Source of the DNA: JAFEBO01 sp044375915
Lineage (GTDB): Bacteria > Planctomycetota > Phycisphaerae > Phycisphaerales > UBA1924
DNA length: 12,372 nt
Direction: 5' to 3'
NCBI GenBank assembly: GCA_044375915.1
Contig: JBILLU010000095.1
Span: 1 to 12,372, forward strand
The position numbers were made by a program, and so were the translations under genes. Below the pieces are notes generated by a model. The model did not search any database. It was not told where the DNA came from and worked only from the letters and a program-made list of their open reading frames with translations. Positions 1-8,797 of this stretch are shown piece after piece (position 1 is the stretch's first letter; each line of letters begins with the position of its first letter).

Positions 1-903
1 GTCGCCGCCGCTGGCGGGGCCGAAGCCGTGCTCCGTGGGCACTCGGTGCTGAACGACCCCGCCGGCCTGAAGGGCTGGGGGCCGTTCTCAAAGGAACTCC
101 ACGCCGCCGCCCGCAAGAACACCAGCGCCGGGTTCCAGAGCCTCTGGACCGATGTCCTTGAAGCCCAGACGGACCGCCTGCGGATCTACGGCGCGGTGAG
201 CAAGATCGGTAACAAGGTCGGCGAAGCTGGATCGTTCCGACTGCTCGGGGCGTCCGGCTCGTCCGGCAATCCCGAAGTCGTGATCTACACCAGCGACCGT
301 CTGTTGCCCCAAGGGCCGGGCGTCACTCCGCAGTACGTCTGGGATGCGGTTCCGATTCTCGCGTCTCCCGCAACGTCGGCGAACCCGACGGAGTTCGCGA
401 CGCTGCGTGTCGCGGTCTTCATCCGCCGCATCGATCCCGGCATCCGCGTCGGTGCGAACACCACGCTCGCCGAGGTGATCTCCTCCGGCAACGCCGTTGC
501 TGTCGGCGTCGATAATGACGGCCTTCCCACCTTCAGCGGCCAGGGCAACTACGCCGTGCCGATCGTCGCGACGCCCGTCCGCAGCCATCAGCGCTACGGC
601 ATCAACACCGCGCCCTACACCGTCATCGAGTTCAACGCCCCGCGTCCCGCCGTGCTCGTCGCGCTCCGCCAGGTTGGCCAGCAGATTGTCGACACCGAGG
701 GCAACGTCTACACCGTCGTCGCGATCCCCGACGAAAAGGGTGTGAACTACACCTCCGATCGCGCCGTGGTCATCTCGCCGCCGCTGGCGCCCCAGACCGT
801 CAAGGCCATCAACGGTGGCGGCGGCACGACCGCAGGCGAGGTTCAGTTCCTCGTCTCGCCCGTCGTTCCCGCGAGTGTTGAAGTTCTCACCATCCGTCAG
901 TGA
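1..903 (+). CDS. C-terminal part of a pseudopilin-cluster protein (5' truncated by window edge)
   Basis: The reading frame is open from base 1, and the GTG at 28 is an internal Val rather than a convincing start, so the gene begins outside the window. About 300 residues are visible. The sequence is rich in beta-prone, Gly/Thr/Val/Pro segments and has no transmembrane helix in the visible part, as expected of the exported portion of a minor pseudopilin or similar extracytoplasmic protein. A short segment near codons 135-145 (RVAVFIRRIDPG) resembles the 'valVfvRRvd' strand that I associate with pseudopilin-like proteins, but I cannot name a family with certainty. The gene ends 33 bases before a GspJ-like prepilin gene and is very probably co-transcribed with it. 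The assignment to a secretion or pilus-like assembly therefore rests mostly on position. An N-terminal F-T-L-x-E helix just upstream of the window would support it. Confidence 0.7.
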   Translation, partial: VAAAGGAEAVLRGHSVLNDPAGLKGWGPFSKELHAAARKNTSAGFQSLWTDVLEAQTDRLRIYGAVSKIGNKVGEAGSFRLLGASGSSGNPEVVIYTSDRLLPQGPGVTPQYVWDAVPILASPATSANPTEFATLRVAVFIRRIDPGIRVGANTTLAEVISSGNAVAVGVDNDGLPTFSGQGNYAVPIVATPVRSHQRYGINTAPYTVIEFNAPRPAVLVALRQVGQQIVDTEGNVYTVVAIPDEKGVNYTSDRAVVISPPLAPQTVKAINGGGGTTAGEVQFLVSPVVPASVEVLTIRQ

Positions 904-924
904 TCCTGTTCCCGCCGTTCGTCC

Positions 925-928
925 GGAG
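925..928 (+). promoter_or_regulatory. Shine-Dalgarno site for the GspJ-like gene
   Basis: GGAG lies 8 bases before the ATG at 937. It supports that start over other in-frame codons and shows that this operon-internal gene uses ordinary SD-led initiation. Confidence 0.65.
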
Positions 929-936
929 AAGTCGTC

Positions 937-3087
937 ATGCGCAACCGCCATGCATCACCCGCCGCTCGCTCGCTCGCCCGGTCGCTCCGCGTCAGCGCCG
1001 GCCGCGCGTTCACGCTCTCGGAGATGCTCGTCGCCGTCGGCGCCGTCGCGGTGATCTCCGTCGGCCTCGCCGCCGTCTTTCAGACCGTCGGCCGCACCGT
1101 CACCACCGGCAAGCGCCTCAGCGCGCTGACACAGCAGGCCACCATCTTCGAGGCCCAGCTCCGCGAAGACGTCTCGCGCATGACCCGCGACGGCATCCTG
1201 ATGATGCGCCATCAGTTCACGAACACCTACCCGGTGCCGCCGGGCGGCGCGTCTCCGTACGACCGCGTTCCCAGCATCCTCAAGGTGCCCGCGTTCCCCG
1301 GTCAGAACGTCAACCTGCACCGCGCCCGCCGCATCGATGAACTGATGTTCTTCTCCAACGGCGAGTACCGCACCGTCCGCGGCGATCTCATCCCCGGCCG
1401 CACCGCCACCGCCCGCAGCGCCCGCATCTACTACGGCCACGGCATGAAGGCCACGCCGTTCAGCGCCACGCAGGCGAACTTCGTGACGCCGCAGTACAAC
1501 AACTACTACACCCCCGAGTTCCGCGGCCGCTTCCTCTGGATCAACGAAGACTCGCCGCCGCCGGTTCAGTCCTGGCCACTGGGAATGAAGTCCACCCAGG
1601 CCACGCCCAGCCCCAACGAGTTGCCGTCGGACTGGACGCTGCTCCGCCACGCCACCCTCCTCTCGCTCCCGTCCACGACCGCGGGTTCTGACTATCCCGC
1701 CGGCGTGCCGAGGGCCAAGTACTTCGATGACTACGCCAAGCTCGTCGGAGGCGATGACTTCCTCCGCCGCCTCGCGTCCGACGCTGTCTTCCAGATCGCC
1801 GGGCAGCCCGCGGCCAACAGCCTCTTCCGCGTTCTCGCGGGCGCTCACCCGCTCGGTCGTGCGACCAACGCCGGCAACCGCAACTTCGCCATGTACTGGA
1901 CGCCCCGCGCCATCGGTGGCGACAACGGCAGCAACATCGACACCGACAAGGTCCAGTTCGCCTCCGGCGTCGTCGATATCGCCGCCACCGACCTCTCCGA
2001 ACTCCGCCTCGTCATCAACGGCGCGGTGCTCGACCCCGCCGAGGTCACCAGCTACGGCAAGATCTTCCGGCAAGAGTCCGGCTCGACCGGATATCTCGAA
2101 ACCGGTCTGCCCAAGATCAACAACGCCGCGTTGAACACGACGACTGCTTCCGGCACCACCGACGCCGCCTTCCGCAACTACGCCACCGTCCAGACGCTCC
2201 CGCCGACCATCCAGCGGCTTGAAGAGCCGCCGGTCACCCGTCAGCAATCGCTGCTGCTGATGCAGTCGTGGATGGCCAACGTCTTCCCGACCGTCGCCGG
2301 CCCCACGCCCACCTCGCCCACGCTCGAGTGGTCGCGCACCGCCGCCGACGACTCGATGTACAAGCTCGGCTCGCGCATCCGTTACGAGACCACGCCCCCC
2401 GATCTCCGCGGCACACTCGACTCGAGCTTCATCACCGGCAACTCGCTCCTCCGCGCCGTCGACTCCTCACGCGTTGATCTCCTCGCCCTGGGCACCTCCG
2501 CCATCGCGGCCCGCTGCACCGAGTTCATCGTCGAGTGGTCGTTCGGACAGATCTATCCCGACAACACCCAGATCACCGTCGCCGATTCCAACAACCCGCC
2601 CAACGGCACCAAAAACATCGACGTCTCGCGCCAGACCATCTGGTACGGCGGCACCCGCAATCCCTACGCAACCTCCGCCGGCACCCCCGACACGCGCCTT
2701 GGCGTCTTCCACTACAACCCCAACAACGAAGACCCGAACAACACGCAGCGTGACACCCTCGGTCGCCCCGCTTCGCCTCCCTACCGCCCGTACGAGGGCA
2801 TGACCTCGCTGAGCACCACGCTGCAGAACTACAGCCCCTCCACCTGGCTCATCCACGGCGGCGCCAAGCGCTATCCCATCACCCAGCATCCCGATGAGCA
2901 GTCTTCGCTGCTCTCCTACTTCGGCTACTTCGATCCGACGCTCGTCCCCGCCAACGGCGAGGCCGCCGTCAACTGGCCCTGGCCCAAGATGCTCCGCGTC
3001 ACCTTCACCCTCGCCGACGCCACCGACCCGAGCATCGAGCAGACGTACCAGTACATCTTCAACCTCCCTTCCGAACCTAGGCCCTGA
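937..3087 (+). CDS. GspJ-like minor pseudopilin with prepilin-type N-terminal methylation signal
   Basis: The 716-residue product has a class III (prepilin) signal. A basic leader of 24 residues ends in Gly-Arg-Ala, followed by Phe25-Thr-Leu-Ser-Glu29 and a hydrophobic helix to about residue 49. Prepilin peptidase should cut between Ala24 and Phe25, and Glu29 is the conserved Glu+5. The usual residue at -1 is Gly; Ala is tolerated, and I recall it as common in planctomycetes. After the helix comes the amphipathic stretch typical of pseudopilins, with a large exported domain beyond it. Segments resembling GspJ are CTEFIVEWSF (527-536) and the C-terminal block WPWPKMLRVTFTLAD from about residue 680, matching the terminal beta strands of GspJ. 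Ordinary GspJ proteins are near 200 residues, so most of this one is added sequence of unknown role. It lies between two probable partners and precedes a GspK-like gene, as GspJ does in type II secretion operons. It may instead serve a pilus-like or Verru_Chthon-type assembly. Confidence 0.8.
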   Translation: MRNRHASPAARSLARSLRVSAGRAFTLSEMLVAVGAVAVISVGLAAVFQTVGRTVTTGKRLSALTQQATIFEAQLREDVSRMTRDGILMMRHQFTNTYPVPPGGASPYDRVPSILKVPAFPGQNVNLHRARRIDELMFFSNGEYRTVRGDLIPGRTATARSARIYYGHGMKATPFSATQANFVTPQYNNYYTPEFRGRFLWINEDSPPPVQSWPLGMKSTQATPSPNELPSDWTLLRHATLLSLPSTTAGSDYPAGVPRAKYFDDYAKLVGGDDFLRRLASDAVFQIAGQPAANSLFRVLAGAHPLGRATNAGNRNFAMYWTPRAIGGDNGSNIDTDKVQFASGVVDIAATDLSELRLVINGAVLDPAEVTSYGKIFRQESGSTGYLETGLPKINNAALNTTTASGTTDAAFRNYATVQTLPPTIQRLEEPPVTRQQSLLLMQSWMANVFPTVAGPTPTSPTLEWSRTAADDSMYKLGSRIRYETTPPDLRGTLDSSFITGNSLLRAVDSSRVDLLALGTSAIAARCTEFIVEWSFGQIYPDNTQITVADSNNPPNGTKNIDVSRQTIWYGGTRNPYATSAGTPDTRLGVFHYNPNNEDPNNTQRDTLGRPASPPYRPYEGMTSLSTTLQNYSPSTWLIHGGAKRYPITQHPDEQSSLLSYFGYFDPTLVPANGEAAVNWPWPKMLRVTFTLADATDPSIEQTYQYIFNLPSEPRP

Positions 3088-3205
3088 GTTCAACGCTCGT
3101 CACCAAGCCGAGCGCCGCAACCGCGCCACGTCCGCCACGAACCGACTCGCAGCTCCGATCCTCCACGCCGCCTTCCCTCCTCCCGCGGCACGACAGGCAG
3201 GTCGA

Positions 3206-6200
3206 ATGAACACCGCTCCGAACAACCGTCGCAACCTTCGCCCGCTGCCCGCCCGCCTGGGCTCGATGCTGCACGGCATCGCCCGCTCGCGCCGCCGCGG
3301 CACGTTCCTTGTGCTCGTCGTCGGCACGCTGGCGATGCTTTCGATCATCATGATCGTGTACGTCGCGGTCGGCAACGCCGACCGGCGTACCAGCACGTCG
3401 GTCGTCCGCCGCAACCGTTCGAACGAAGTGGTGGACATCTTCGCCGACTACCTCGGCCAGGTCCTCTCCGACGACGTCTTCGCCAACGCCCGCGAGAACA
3501 AGCACCAGTACCTGTTCCAGACGCCCGTCACGCTCCCGGTCGAGAATCTCTACACCCGCGAAGGCTGGGACGCACCGCGCACCGACTGGTTCTCCAACTC
3601 CGCGGAGACCGACTCGACGGATAACGAGTACTTCCGCCCCTACGGCCTCGGCGACGACCCGTGGCTCGCCTCCACCACGCCCACCTGGATCAACTACCGG
3701 CCTGAAGCAGCCGTCCCCACCGACAGCAACAAGCTCTTCGCCAAGCGCGTCGACTGGCTCCACATCAGCAACATCGCGCCCGATGGCCGCTTCGTCAACC
3801 TCGTCAATCTCCGCAACAACTTCGAGGCCGCGCCCGGCGCCGGCAGCGGCCCCGGCGGCACCCGCATGAGCACCGGCCTCTCGCTGGTGAATCCGACCAA
3901 CGGCAACCCCAGCCGCAACACCGTCTGGAGCGAGTCCGCCGATCCCGCCACCGCCACCAAGCCCGCACTCTTCGACTCGTGGCAGTTCGGCGCCTTCCGT
4001 CCCGCCAAGGGCCCCTTCCCGCCGGCCTTTGCCGACCCGCAGGACCCCATCTACCCGCCCAACCAGTGGGCCGACGCCGACGGCGACGGCTGGCTCGATT
4101 CCCGCTGGTTCGAGATGAACGACGCCCGCGTACAAGGTCAGCCGTTTGCGGCACCGAACACCTGGCGTTCGCTCGTCCCCACCGATCCCAACTACCGCTG
4201 GGTCTTCGCCGCTCGCATCATCGATCTGTCGTCGCTCGTCAACGTCAACGTCGCCACCGACCTCGACGCCAATCCCAACGACCCCAAGACCCTCACCGAC
4301 GACAAGGGCGCCGCACCCTTCGACGACACCACCAAGTGGCAAGCCGGCACACAGGTCCTTGGCCGCTCGCCCGCGGAGGTTGATCTCCGTCGCCTCCTCA
4401 CCATGCGCGACTTCCGCGAGGTGATTCTCACCAAGGCTCCGACCGCCCCCGGCGCCCCGGTCGTTCCGCTCACGGACAACGACTCGCTCGCCATCGGCGA
4501 CTTCGATCCCGCCACTTCTTCGGCCACCAACCGCGTCTACCGCGGCGGTTACTCCGCCATCCGCCAGCCCACCGCCACCAGCCAGGCTGTTCAGAACTAC
4601 ACGCTCTACTCCAGCCGCAACAAGAACACCGACGTCATCCCCGGCATCGTGGGCAACGTCCCGGTGCTCGGCAACGACATCAACCTCGGCCTCGGCGCCT
4701 ACCGCGCCATCCGCGGTGCCGTCAACCTCGGCCGCGCCCCGGGTCGCTTCAGCAACTTCGCCATCGCTCCGCTCAGCATCGCCGCCCGTCCCCTCGGCCA
4801 GCCCAACTTCCGTTGGGAGACGTTCGCCAAGAACGCCGGCCCGCTCGATCGCCCCGTCTATCGCGACGCCGCCGAGGGCACCTACCGCATCGACCCCGGC
4901 TTTGACTTCGGCCTGGGCTTCCGCAGCGACGCGCTCGTCGAGCTCCTCACCTACCGCGGCAACAACGACCCCGCGGTCACCTCATCGCTCGAAGCCGCCG
5001 TCGGCGGCCGCGCCGTGACCGAGCTCAACACGCCCCCGACGCCGACCACCCGTCCCATCACCTTCAGCCCGCTCCGCGAGAACCGCGCCATCGAAGTCGA
5101 GCGCGAGTTCCTCGCCAACGCCAATGGCGTCACCTCCGAGGCCGCCCTGCTCAAGGCCTTCACCGACCTCCGCCAGTACCTCACCACCATGAGCGGCGCC
5201 CGGCCGATCGTCTCGTCCCTGGGCGGCAGCTCCTCGATCGTCGGCGGCTTCGACCCCGAGCGCCCCAGCTCGATCTCCACCAATGACCTTTCCTTCCAGC
5301 TCACCGAAGACGCCTCCGCGTCCAGCATCTTCAACGGCCTTGCCGCCGCCCTCATGCCCGGTCTTCCCGCAGGGGCGACTCGGCGCTCGCAGCTCCACCT
5401 CGCCTGGGGCGCCGACACCGACGTTGCCGCCAAGTCGCTCCGCGGTCTCTACTACGGCCACCAGGGCCCGATGACCGCGCTGCTCACCGCCGCCCACCTC
5501 GCCGCGAACTTCGACAGCGGCGCGAAGGAACCCACCGACGCTACCCGAGGCCGCCCCTACACCCTCGTGCTCGACGAGTCGGCACAGTTGAAGGCTGACG
5601 GACGGCTCCCGATCGAAATTGCGGACGCGTCGCTTCAGAGCTGGCGTCAGTACTTCCCGGCGTGGTGGTTGAGCAATCAGTTCAATCTCGCTCGCCCCCT
5701 CGACAACAACGGAAACGGCCGAGGGTCTACTGACGACGACCAAATCAACCGCATCCCGCTCGCTACCGGAACGAACGTGTACGACGCTCCGGTCCCCGCG
5801 GTGAACATCTACGGCACGGGGGATACGCATCCGTTCCTGACCGAGGTTGCCAGCTTCACGGTCTACCGAGATGTGTACCCGTTGGATTACCCGAAGGCAA
5901 ACAAGGCCATCAACCCGTTGCCGCTCTCCGATCTCGAGACGAGCGTGAACTTGGCTCGGCCGCCGCTTATCACGATCAACGGCAATGTCGAGAACCCGGC
6001 GAACGCGGATCTCTTGTTCCGCGCGGTCGCGATCAAGGTTCACAATCCGACGACCGCCCCGATCCAACTGTCCTCGAACTTCCCGGACGCGACCGGACTC
6101 GATGTTTCGACCGGGGCTCAGTTTGAGACCAATTCCCTCGAGAAGTTCTTCTACTTTCAGATCGGTGATGGCGTGGAGGCGAAGTACTTCCTCCCGGTCG

Positions 6201-8557
6201 AGGTGACCGAAGAGATCGCCAGCGCGACTTACAGCGGAAGGTACAGCGTTCGCCCCGTCATCATCCAGGCTGGCGAGACGATTGTGTTCTACGCGCTGAA
6301 TCGTCCATCCAAGCTCGTCGTCGAAGATCGGCTCAACTGGACATCGCCGGAACTTGGCGTTGCCCCCGACGATCCCGCGGTGCTCGAGGAGTGGCTGACG
6401 ACCCAGTTTGGGCCGAAGAGCGGCACGCTGTTCCGCCGCATCCAGATGCTCCGCGCCGAGGACGTCCGCTTCGGTGATACCTCGGCAGCCCCACCTGTGG
6501 CTCCCGCGACCTTCGCCTTTGGCACACTGTTCCCGAAGTACGGCACCGATCAGACTGTCATGCTCAAGCGGGCGATGCGATTCGAATCGCGTCCGCTCGT
6601 TGATGACAGTTCCGGAGCCAACAGCGTGCTGAATGATCAGCTCTGCGATCGTCTCCGCCTCGGTTCCGCAATCAATCTGGACATGCGAGCCGCCGAGGCA
6701 ACGCCGGTCAACGGACCGAACTCGGCGGGGCTCACCTCTGTCGCGGATCTCTACCGTGACCCGAACCGTCTTGGCAATCCGCCTGCCGCTGCGGGCAACT
6801 TCCGGTACAACGGCACGGACTGGTACGGTGCCGACAGCCGTGTGACCATCACGCTGGCGACCTGGGCGCGGCGTCCTTCATCGACGAATGGCGTCAACGT
6901 CAAGCCCGGCGAAATGCCCGCGTGGTGCATCGATGCCAAGGATTCTGTCCCGACCGATTGGTACAACCCGGTCATTTACCCGCCGCTCTTTGATTCCAAC
7001 GACCCCACACCGAAAAAGCTTGCACGCGGCGATTTCGATTTCGCGAACGCGACGCCTGTCTACTCGGCCGACAATCCGATCAAGTGGCGTCGTCTCAACG
7101 CCATCTTCCCCGAGTTGGGCCAACGTGCGGGCTCCTCGAGTTACACCATTCCCGCGAACAAGGACAGCGCCGCCTTTGACGACCTCCGGCGCGAGCTTGC
7201 CAGCAACGGCCTCGGCTTCCGCTCCTTTGCCGCGACAACGACAACCGACACCTACCAGGCACGCCCCGCCGATTTCCTCGCCACCCTCGCCGTCGGCCCC
7301 TACGAGGCTCCGCTCGATCAGTCCGGCTCGGCACAGGGCAATCCGCTGAAGCGATGGACCACCACCGCCGAGGCGCTCGCGATGGCGATGGGCTACACCA
7401 CTGCCCCGACCTCGCCCACTGAGTGGCAGGGCGGCGGGAACAACTTCGGGCCGCTTGATTTCTACTACTTTGATCGGTCAACGACGGCGCCGAAGAAGCC
7501 GCTTTACGACGGCGGCTTCCTCCGTCTCGACGACTTCGCGTCGGTCCGCTTCGATGCGTCCGACAAGCCCATCCCCACCGGCACTGGTGCGCCCATCGCC
7601 GGCAACATCCTCACCATGTTCCGCACCGCGCCCGACCGCTTCGCGGGTCTCACCGCGTCGACATCGGGTCTGGTCAACATCAACACCGCGCCCATCCCGG
7701 TCCTCCGCGTCTTGCCCCTCGCGTCACCGGCTCAGGACGAGGCCTCGTCCAGCGACGAGCCAACCAAGCCCACGCTGTGGCCTGCCGTCAACGGCGAGGC
7801 CGCCGAACTCGCCGCCCAGCGCAGCGACTTCGCCGCCATGATCGAAAGCTACCGCGACAAGATCGCCGTCGAGCTCCGGCCCGGCGCTCGCAATCCCAAC
7901 ACCGCCCAGATCGCGTACACCAATCCGCTCTGGTTCGCCCCCTTCCTCGATCGCAAGCGGCTCGATCCCACCGACCTTCCCGCCAACGAACGGATCGCGC
8001 CCAGTTCCGCCCTCATCGGCGACATCACTCAGTCCACCTACCACGGCGGTCGCTACTGGACGTCGGGCATCAGCGGCATCCGCGAAGAACCCGGCTTCCG
8101 AAGCCTCGCCGAACTCGCCGCGCTGCGTGCGGTCGAATTCGATCCCACAACCGGGGCCGTCAGCAAGGGCACCGATCTCCCGCTCAACGTTGACTTCCTC
8201 GGCCATCAGCCCACCGGTGCAACGCCCACCAACATCTTCGGCGTCGACAACATCCTCGAACTCACCGCCGACGCCAGCGGCACGGTCGACAAGGCCCAGC
8301 CGCTCCAGTTCGCCAACACCCAGCAGGACCGTCTCAAGGTCCTCGCCGCCCTCGGCGGCAGCGTGACCGTCCGCAGCGACATGTACGCCGCTTGGTTCGT
8401 CATCCGCGGCTACAGCCGCAGCGACGTCACCGTGGCCTTAGACCAGCCGATGGCCCCGTCGGTCGAACGCCGCTTCCTCATGCTCATCGACCGCTCCAAT
8501 GTCACCCGCCCGGGCCAGAAGCCCCGCATCGTGGCCATGGTCGAGCTGCCGCTCTGA
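3206..8557 (+). CDS. Giant GspK-like pseudopilin-cluster protein (1783 residues)
   Basis: The frame is open from 2894, but the first usable start after the preceding stop is ATG 3206, with CAGG at 3198-3201 as a weak ribosome site. The N-terminus is basic and ends Arg31-Gly32, followed by a hydrophobic helix at about 33-55. There is no Glu at +5, a feature of GspK among the pseudopilins. Residues 288-301 contain D290-A-D-G-D-G-W-L-D298, an EF-hand-like calcium loop, closely followed by LVNVNVA (344-350). Much later, VNINTAPIPVLRVLP (1490-1504) matches the signature of the GspK SAM-like domain, where N-x-N-T-A precedes a helix. GspK is normally about 300-330 residues, so this protein is over five times longer and carries the signature twice. 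The middle, roughly residues 785-1311, has different codon choice. By analogy with GspK it should sit at a pseudopilus tip, with the bulk outside the inner membrane. Size and gene order also recall Verru_Chthon cassette protein A. A terminator follows directly. Confidence 0.78.
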   Translation: MNTAPNNRRNLRPLPARLGSMLHGIARSRRRGTFLVLVVGTLAMLSIIMIVYVAVGNADRRTSTSVVRRNRSNEVVDIFADYLGQVLSDDVFANARENKHQYLFQTPVTLPVENLYTREGWDAPRTDWFSNSAETDSTDNEYFRPYGLGDDPWLASTTPTWINYRPEAAVPTDSNKLFAKRVDWLHISNIAPDGRFVNLVNLRNNFEAAPGAGSGPGGTRMSTGLSLVNPTNGNPSRNTVWSESADPATATKPALFDSWQFGAFRPAKGPFPPAFADPQDPIYPPNQWADADGDGWLDSRWFEMNDARVQGQPFAAPNTWRSLVPTDPNYRWVFAARIIDLSSLVNVNVATDLDANPNDPKTLTDDKGAAPFDDTTKWQAGTQVLGRSPAEVDLRRLLTMRDFREVILTKAPTAPGAPVVPLTDNDSLAIGDFDPATSSATNRVYRGGYSAIRQPTATSQAVQNYTLYSSRNKNTDVIPGIVGNVPVLGNDINLGLGAYRAIRGAVNLGRAPGRFSNFAIAPLSIAARPLGQPNFRWETFAKNAGPLDRPVYRDAAEGTYRIDPGFDFGLGFRSDALVELLTYRGNNDPAVTSSLEAAVGGRAVTELNTPPTPTTRPITFSPLRENRAIEVEREFLANANGVTSEAALLKAFTDLRQYLTTMSGARPIVSSLGGSSSIVGGFDPERPSSISTNDLSFQLTEDASASSIFNGLAAALMPGLPAGATRRSQLHLAWGADTDVAAKSLRGLYYGHQGPMTALLTAAHLAANFDSGAKEPTDATRGRPYTLVLDESAQLKADGRLPIEIADASLQSWRQYFPAWWLSNQFNLARPLDNNGNGRGSTDDDQINRIPLATGTNVYDAPVPAVNIYGTGDTHPFLTEVASFTVYRDVYPLDYPKANKAINPLPLSDLETSVNLARPPLITINGNVENPANADLLFRAVAIKVHNPTTAPIQLSSNFPDATGLDVSTGAQFETNSLEKFFYFQIGDGVEAKYFLPVEVTEEIASATYSGRYSVRPVIIQAGETIVFYALNRPSKLVVEDRLNWTSPELGVAPDDPAVLEEWLTTQFGPKSGTLFRRIQMLRAEDVRFGDTSAAPPVAPATFAFGTLFPKYGTDQTVMLKRAMRFESRPLVDDSSGANSVLNDQLCDRLRLGSAINLDMRAAEATPVNGPNSAGLTSVADLYRDPNRLGNPPAAAGNFRYNGTDWYGADSRVTITLATWARRPSSTNGVNVKPGEMPAWCIDAKDSVPTDWYNPVIYPPLFDSNDPTPKKLARGDFDFANATPVYSADNPIKWRRLNAIFPELGQRAGSSSYTIPANKDSAAFDDLRRELASNGLGFRSFAATTTTDTYQARPADFLATLAVGPYEAPLDQSGSAQGNPLKRWTTTAEALAMAMGYTTAPTSPTEWQGGGNNFGPLDFYYFDRSTTAPKKPLYDGGFLRLDDFASVRFDASDKPIPTGTGAPIAGNILTMFRTAPDRFAGLTASTSGLVNINTAPIPVLRVLPLASPAQDEASSSDEPTKPTLWPAVNGEAAELAAQRSDFAAMIESYRDKIAVELRPGARNPNTAQIAYTNPLWFAPFLDRKRLDPTDLPANERIAPSSALIGDITQSTYHGGRYWTSGISGIREEPGFRSLAELAALRAVEFDPTTGAVSKGTDLPLNVDFLGHQPTGATPTNIFGVDNILELTADASGTVDKAQPLQFANTQQDRLKVLAALGGSVTVRSDMYAAWFVIRGYSRSDVTVALDQPMAPSVERRFLMLIDRSNVTRPGQKPRIVAMVELPL
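5560..7140 (+). other. Intragenic segment with divergent codon choice
   Basis: Within the giant GspK-like gene, codon use changes while the frame stays open. In codons 5942-6130 Ala is GCG 5, GCC 1, GCT 2, and Pro is CCG 6 of 6. In codons 4682-4861 Ala is GCC 9, GCT 1, GCG 0, and Pro is half CCC. TTG, GAT, AAT and GTT are also more frequent inside. Boundaries are approximate, by eye. The encoded part (about residues 785-1311) is aromatic- and Asn/Asp-rich and looks like beta-rich exported domains. Confidence 0.5.
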
Positions 8558-8591
8558 TCGAGCCGCGGCGTCGCAAACCCAAGTCCCACCC

Positions 8592-8623
8592 ATCGGGGCC
8601 GCCCACGCGGCCCCGATTTCGTT
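8592..8623 (+). terminator. Rho-independent terminator of the pseudopilin-like operon
   Basis: A perfect 11-bp stem (8592-8602 with 8607-8617) closes on the tetraloop CCAC and runs into TTCGTTT. It begins 34 bases after the stop codon of the giant gene. The stem is almost all G:C with A:T pairs at the base, a textbook intrinsic terminator. It separates the operon from the tRNA gene. The palindrome could also act on the minus strand, but the T-rich tail favours the + strand. Confidence 0.88.
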
Positions 8624-8664
8624 TCCAGGCCGATGCCCCGCATCTCCCGCGCCCGTTCCGCCGC

Positions 8665-8670
8665 TACGAT
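8665..8670 (+). promoter_or_regulatory. Possible -10 element for tRNA-Pro
   Basis: TACGAT ends 8 bases before the first base of the tRNA, where the start site would fall at or within 1-2 bases of the mature 5' end. No convincing -35 box is seen. Support comes mainly from the same TANNNT arrangement before three genes downstream. Confidence 0.4.
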
Positions 8671-8678
8671 CCCCCCAA

Positions 8679-8752
8679 CAGGGCGTAGCTCAGCTTGGTA
8701 GAGCGTGTGGTTTGGGTCCACAAGGTCGCAGGTTCGAATCCTGTCGCCCTGA
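8679..8752 (+). tRNA. tRNA-Pro(TGG)
   Basis: The 74-base gene folds as a complete cloverleaf. The acceptor stem is seven perfect pairs (8679-8685 with 8745-8751). The D stem is GCTC/GAGC. The anticodon stem TGTGG/CCACA encloses the loop TTTGGGT with anticodon TGG at 8713-8715 and G37. The T stem is GCAGG/CCTGT with the loop TTCGAAT. The first pair is C1:G72 and the discriminator is A73, both known identity elements of bacterial tRNA-Pro, which agrees with the anticodon. It decodes CCA and, by wobble, other Pro codons. The 3' CCA is not encoded (TTT follows), so it must be added by CCA nucleotidyltransferase. No tail-like insert or broken stem suggests integration into this tRNA. Confidence 0.96.
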
Positions 8753-8784
8753 TTTCCGCGGCGTCGCCGGTTCCCCGGTCACGC

Positions 8785-8790
8785 TATCTT
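8785..8790 (+). promoter_or_regulatory. Possible -10 element for the ABC transporter genes (leaderless start)
   Basis: TATCTT stands 7 bases before ATG 8798, the distance at which transcription would begin at the start codon itself. No Shine-Dalgarno sequence precedes this ATG. No -35 box is recognisable. Confidence 0.42.
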
Positions 8791-8797
8791 GCAGTCC

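Noticed and set aside
955..2247. Long minus-strand open frame (430 codons) opposite the GspJ-like gene
   Set aside because: Codon-periodicity shadow of a GC-rich gene. The protein is Gly/Arg/Val/Glu-rich low-complexity sequence with no domain, and the + strand frame has clear motifs.
2894..3205. N-terminal extension of the giant gene back to 2894
   Set aside because: The first 104 codons overlap the GspJ-like gene out of frame and encode Ser/Pro/Arg-rich noise. The basic-plus-hydrophobic helix start is explained by ATG 3206.
3077..4342. Minus-strand open frame of 421 codons opposite the start of the giant gene
   Set aside because: Low-complexity Gly/Val/Glu/Arg composition typical of shadow frames; no start signal and no recognisable domain.
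8563..8767. 12-base direct repeat CCGCGGCGTCGC at 8563-8574 and 8756-8767 flanking the terminator and tRNA, considered as att-like sites
   Set aside because: Short and all G/C except one T, so chance is plausible in this composition. No integrase is present, and the repeat does not overlap the tRNA 3' end.
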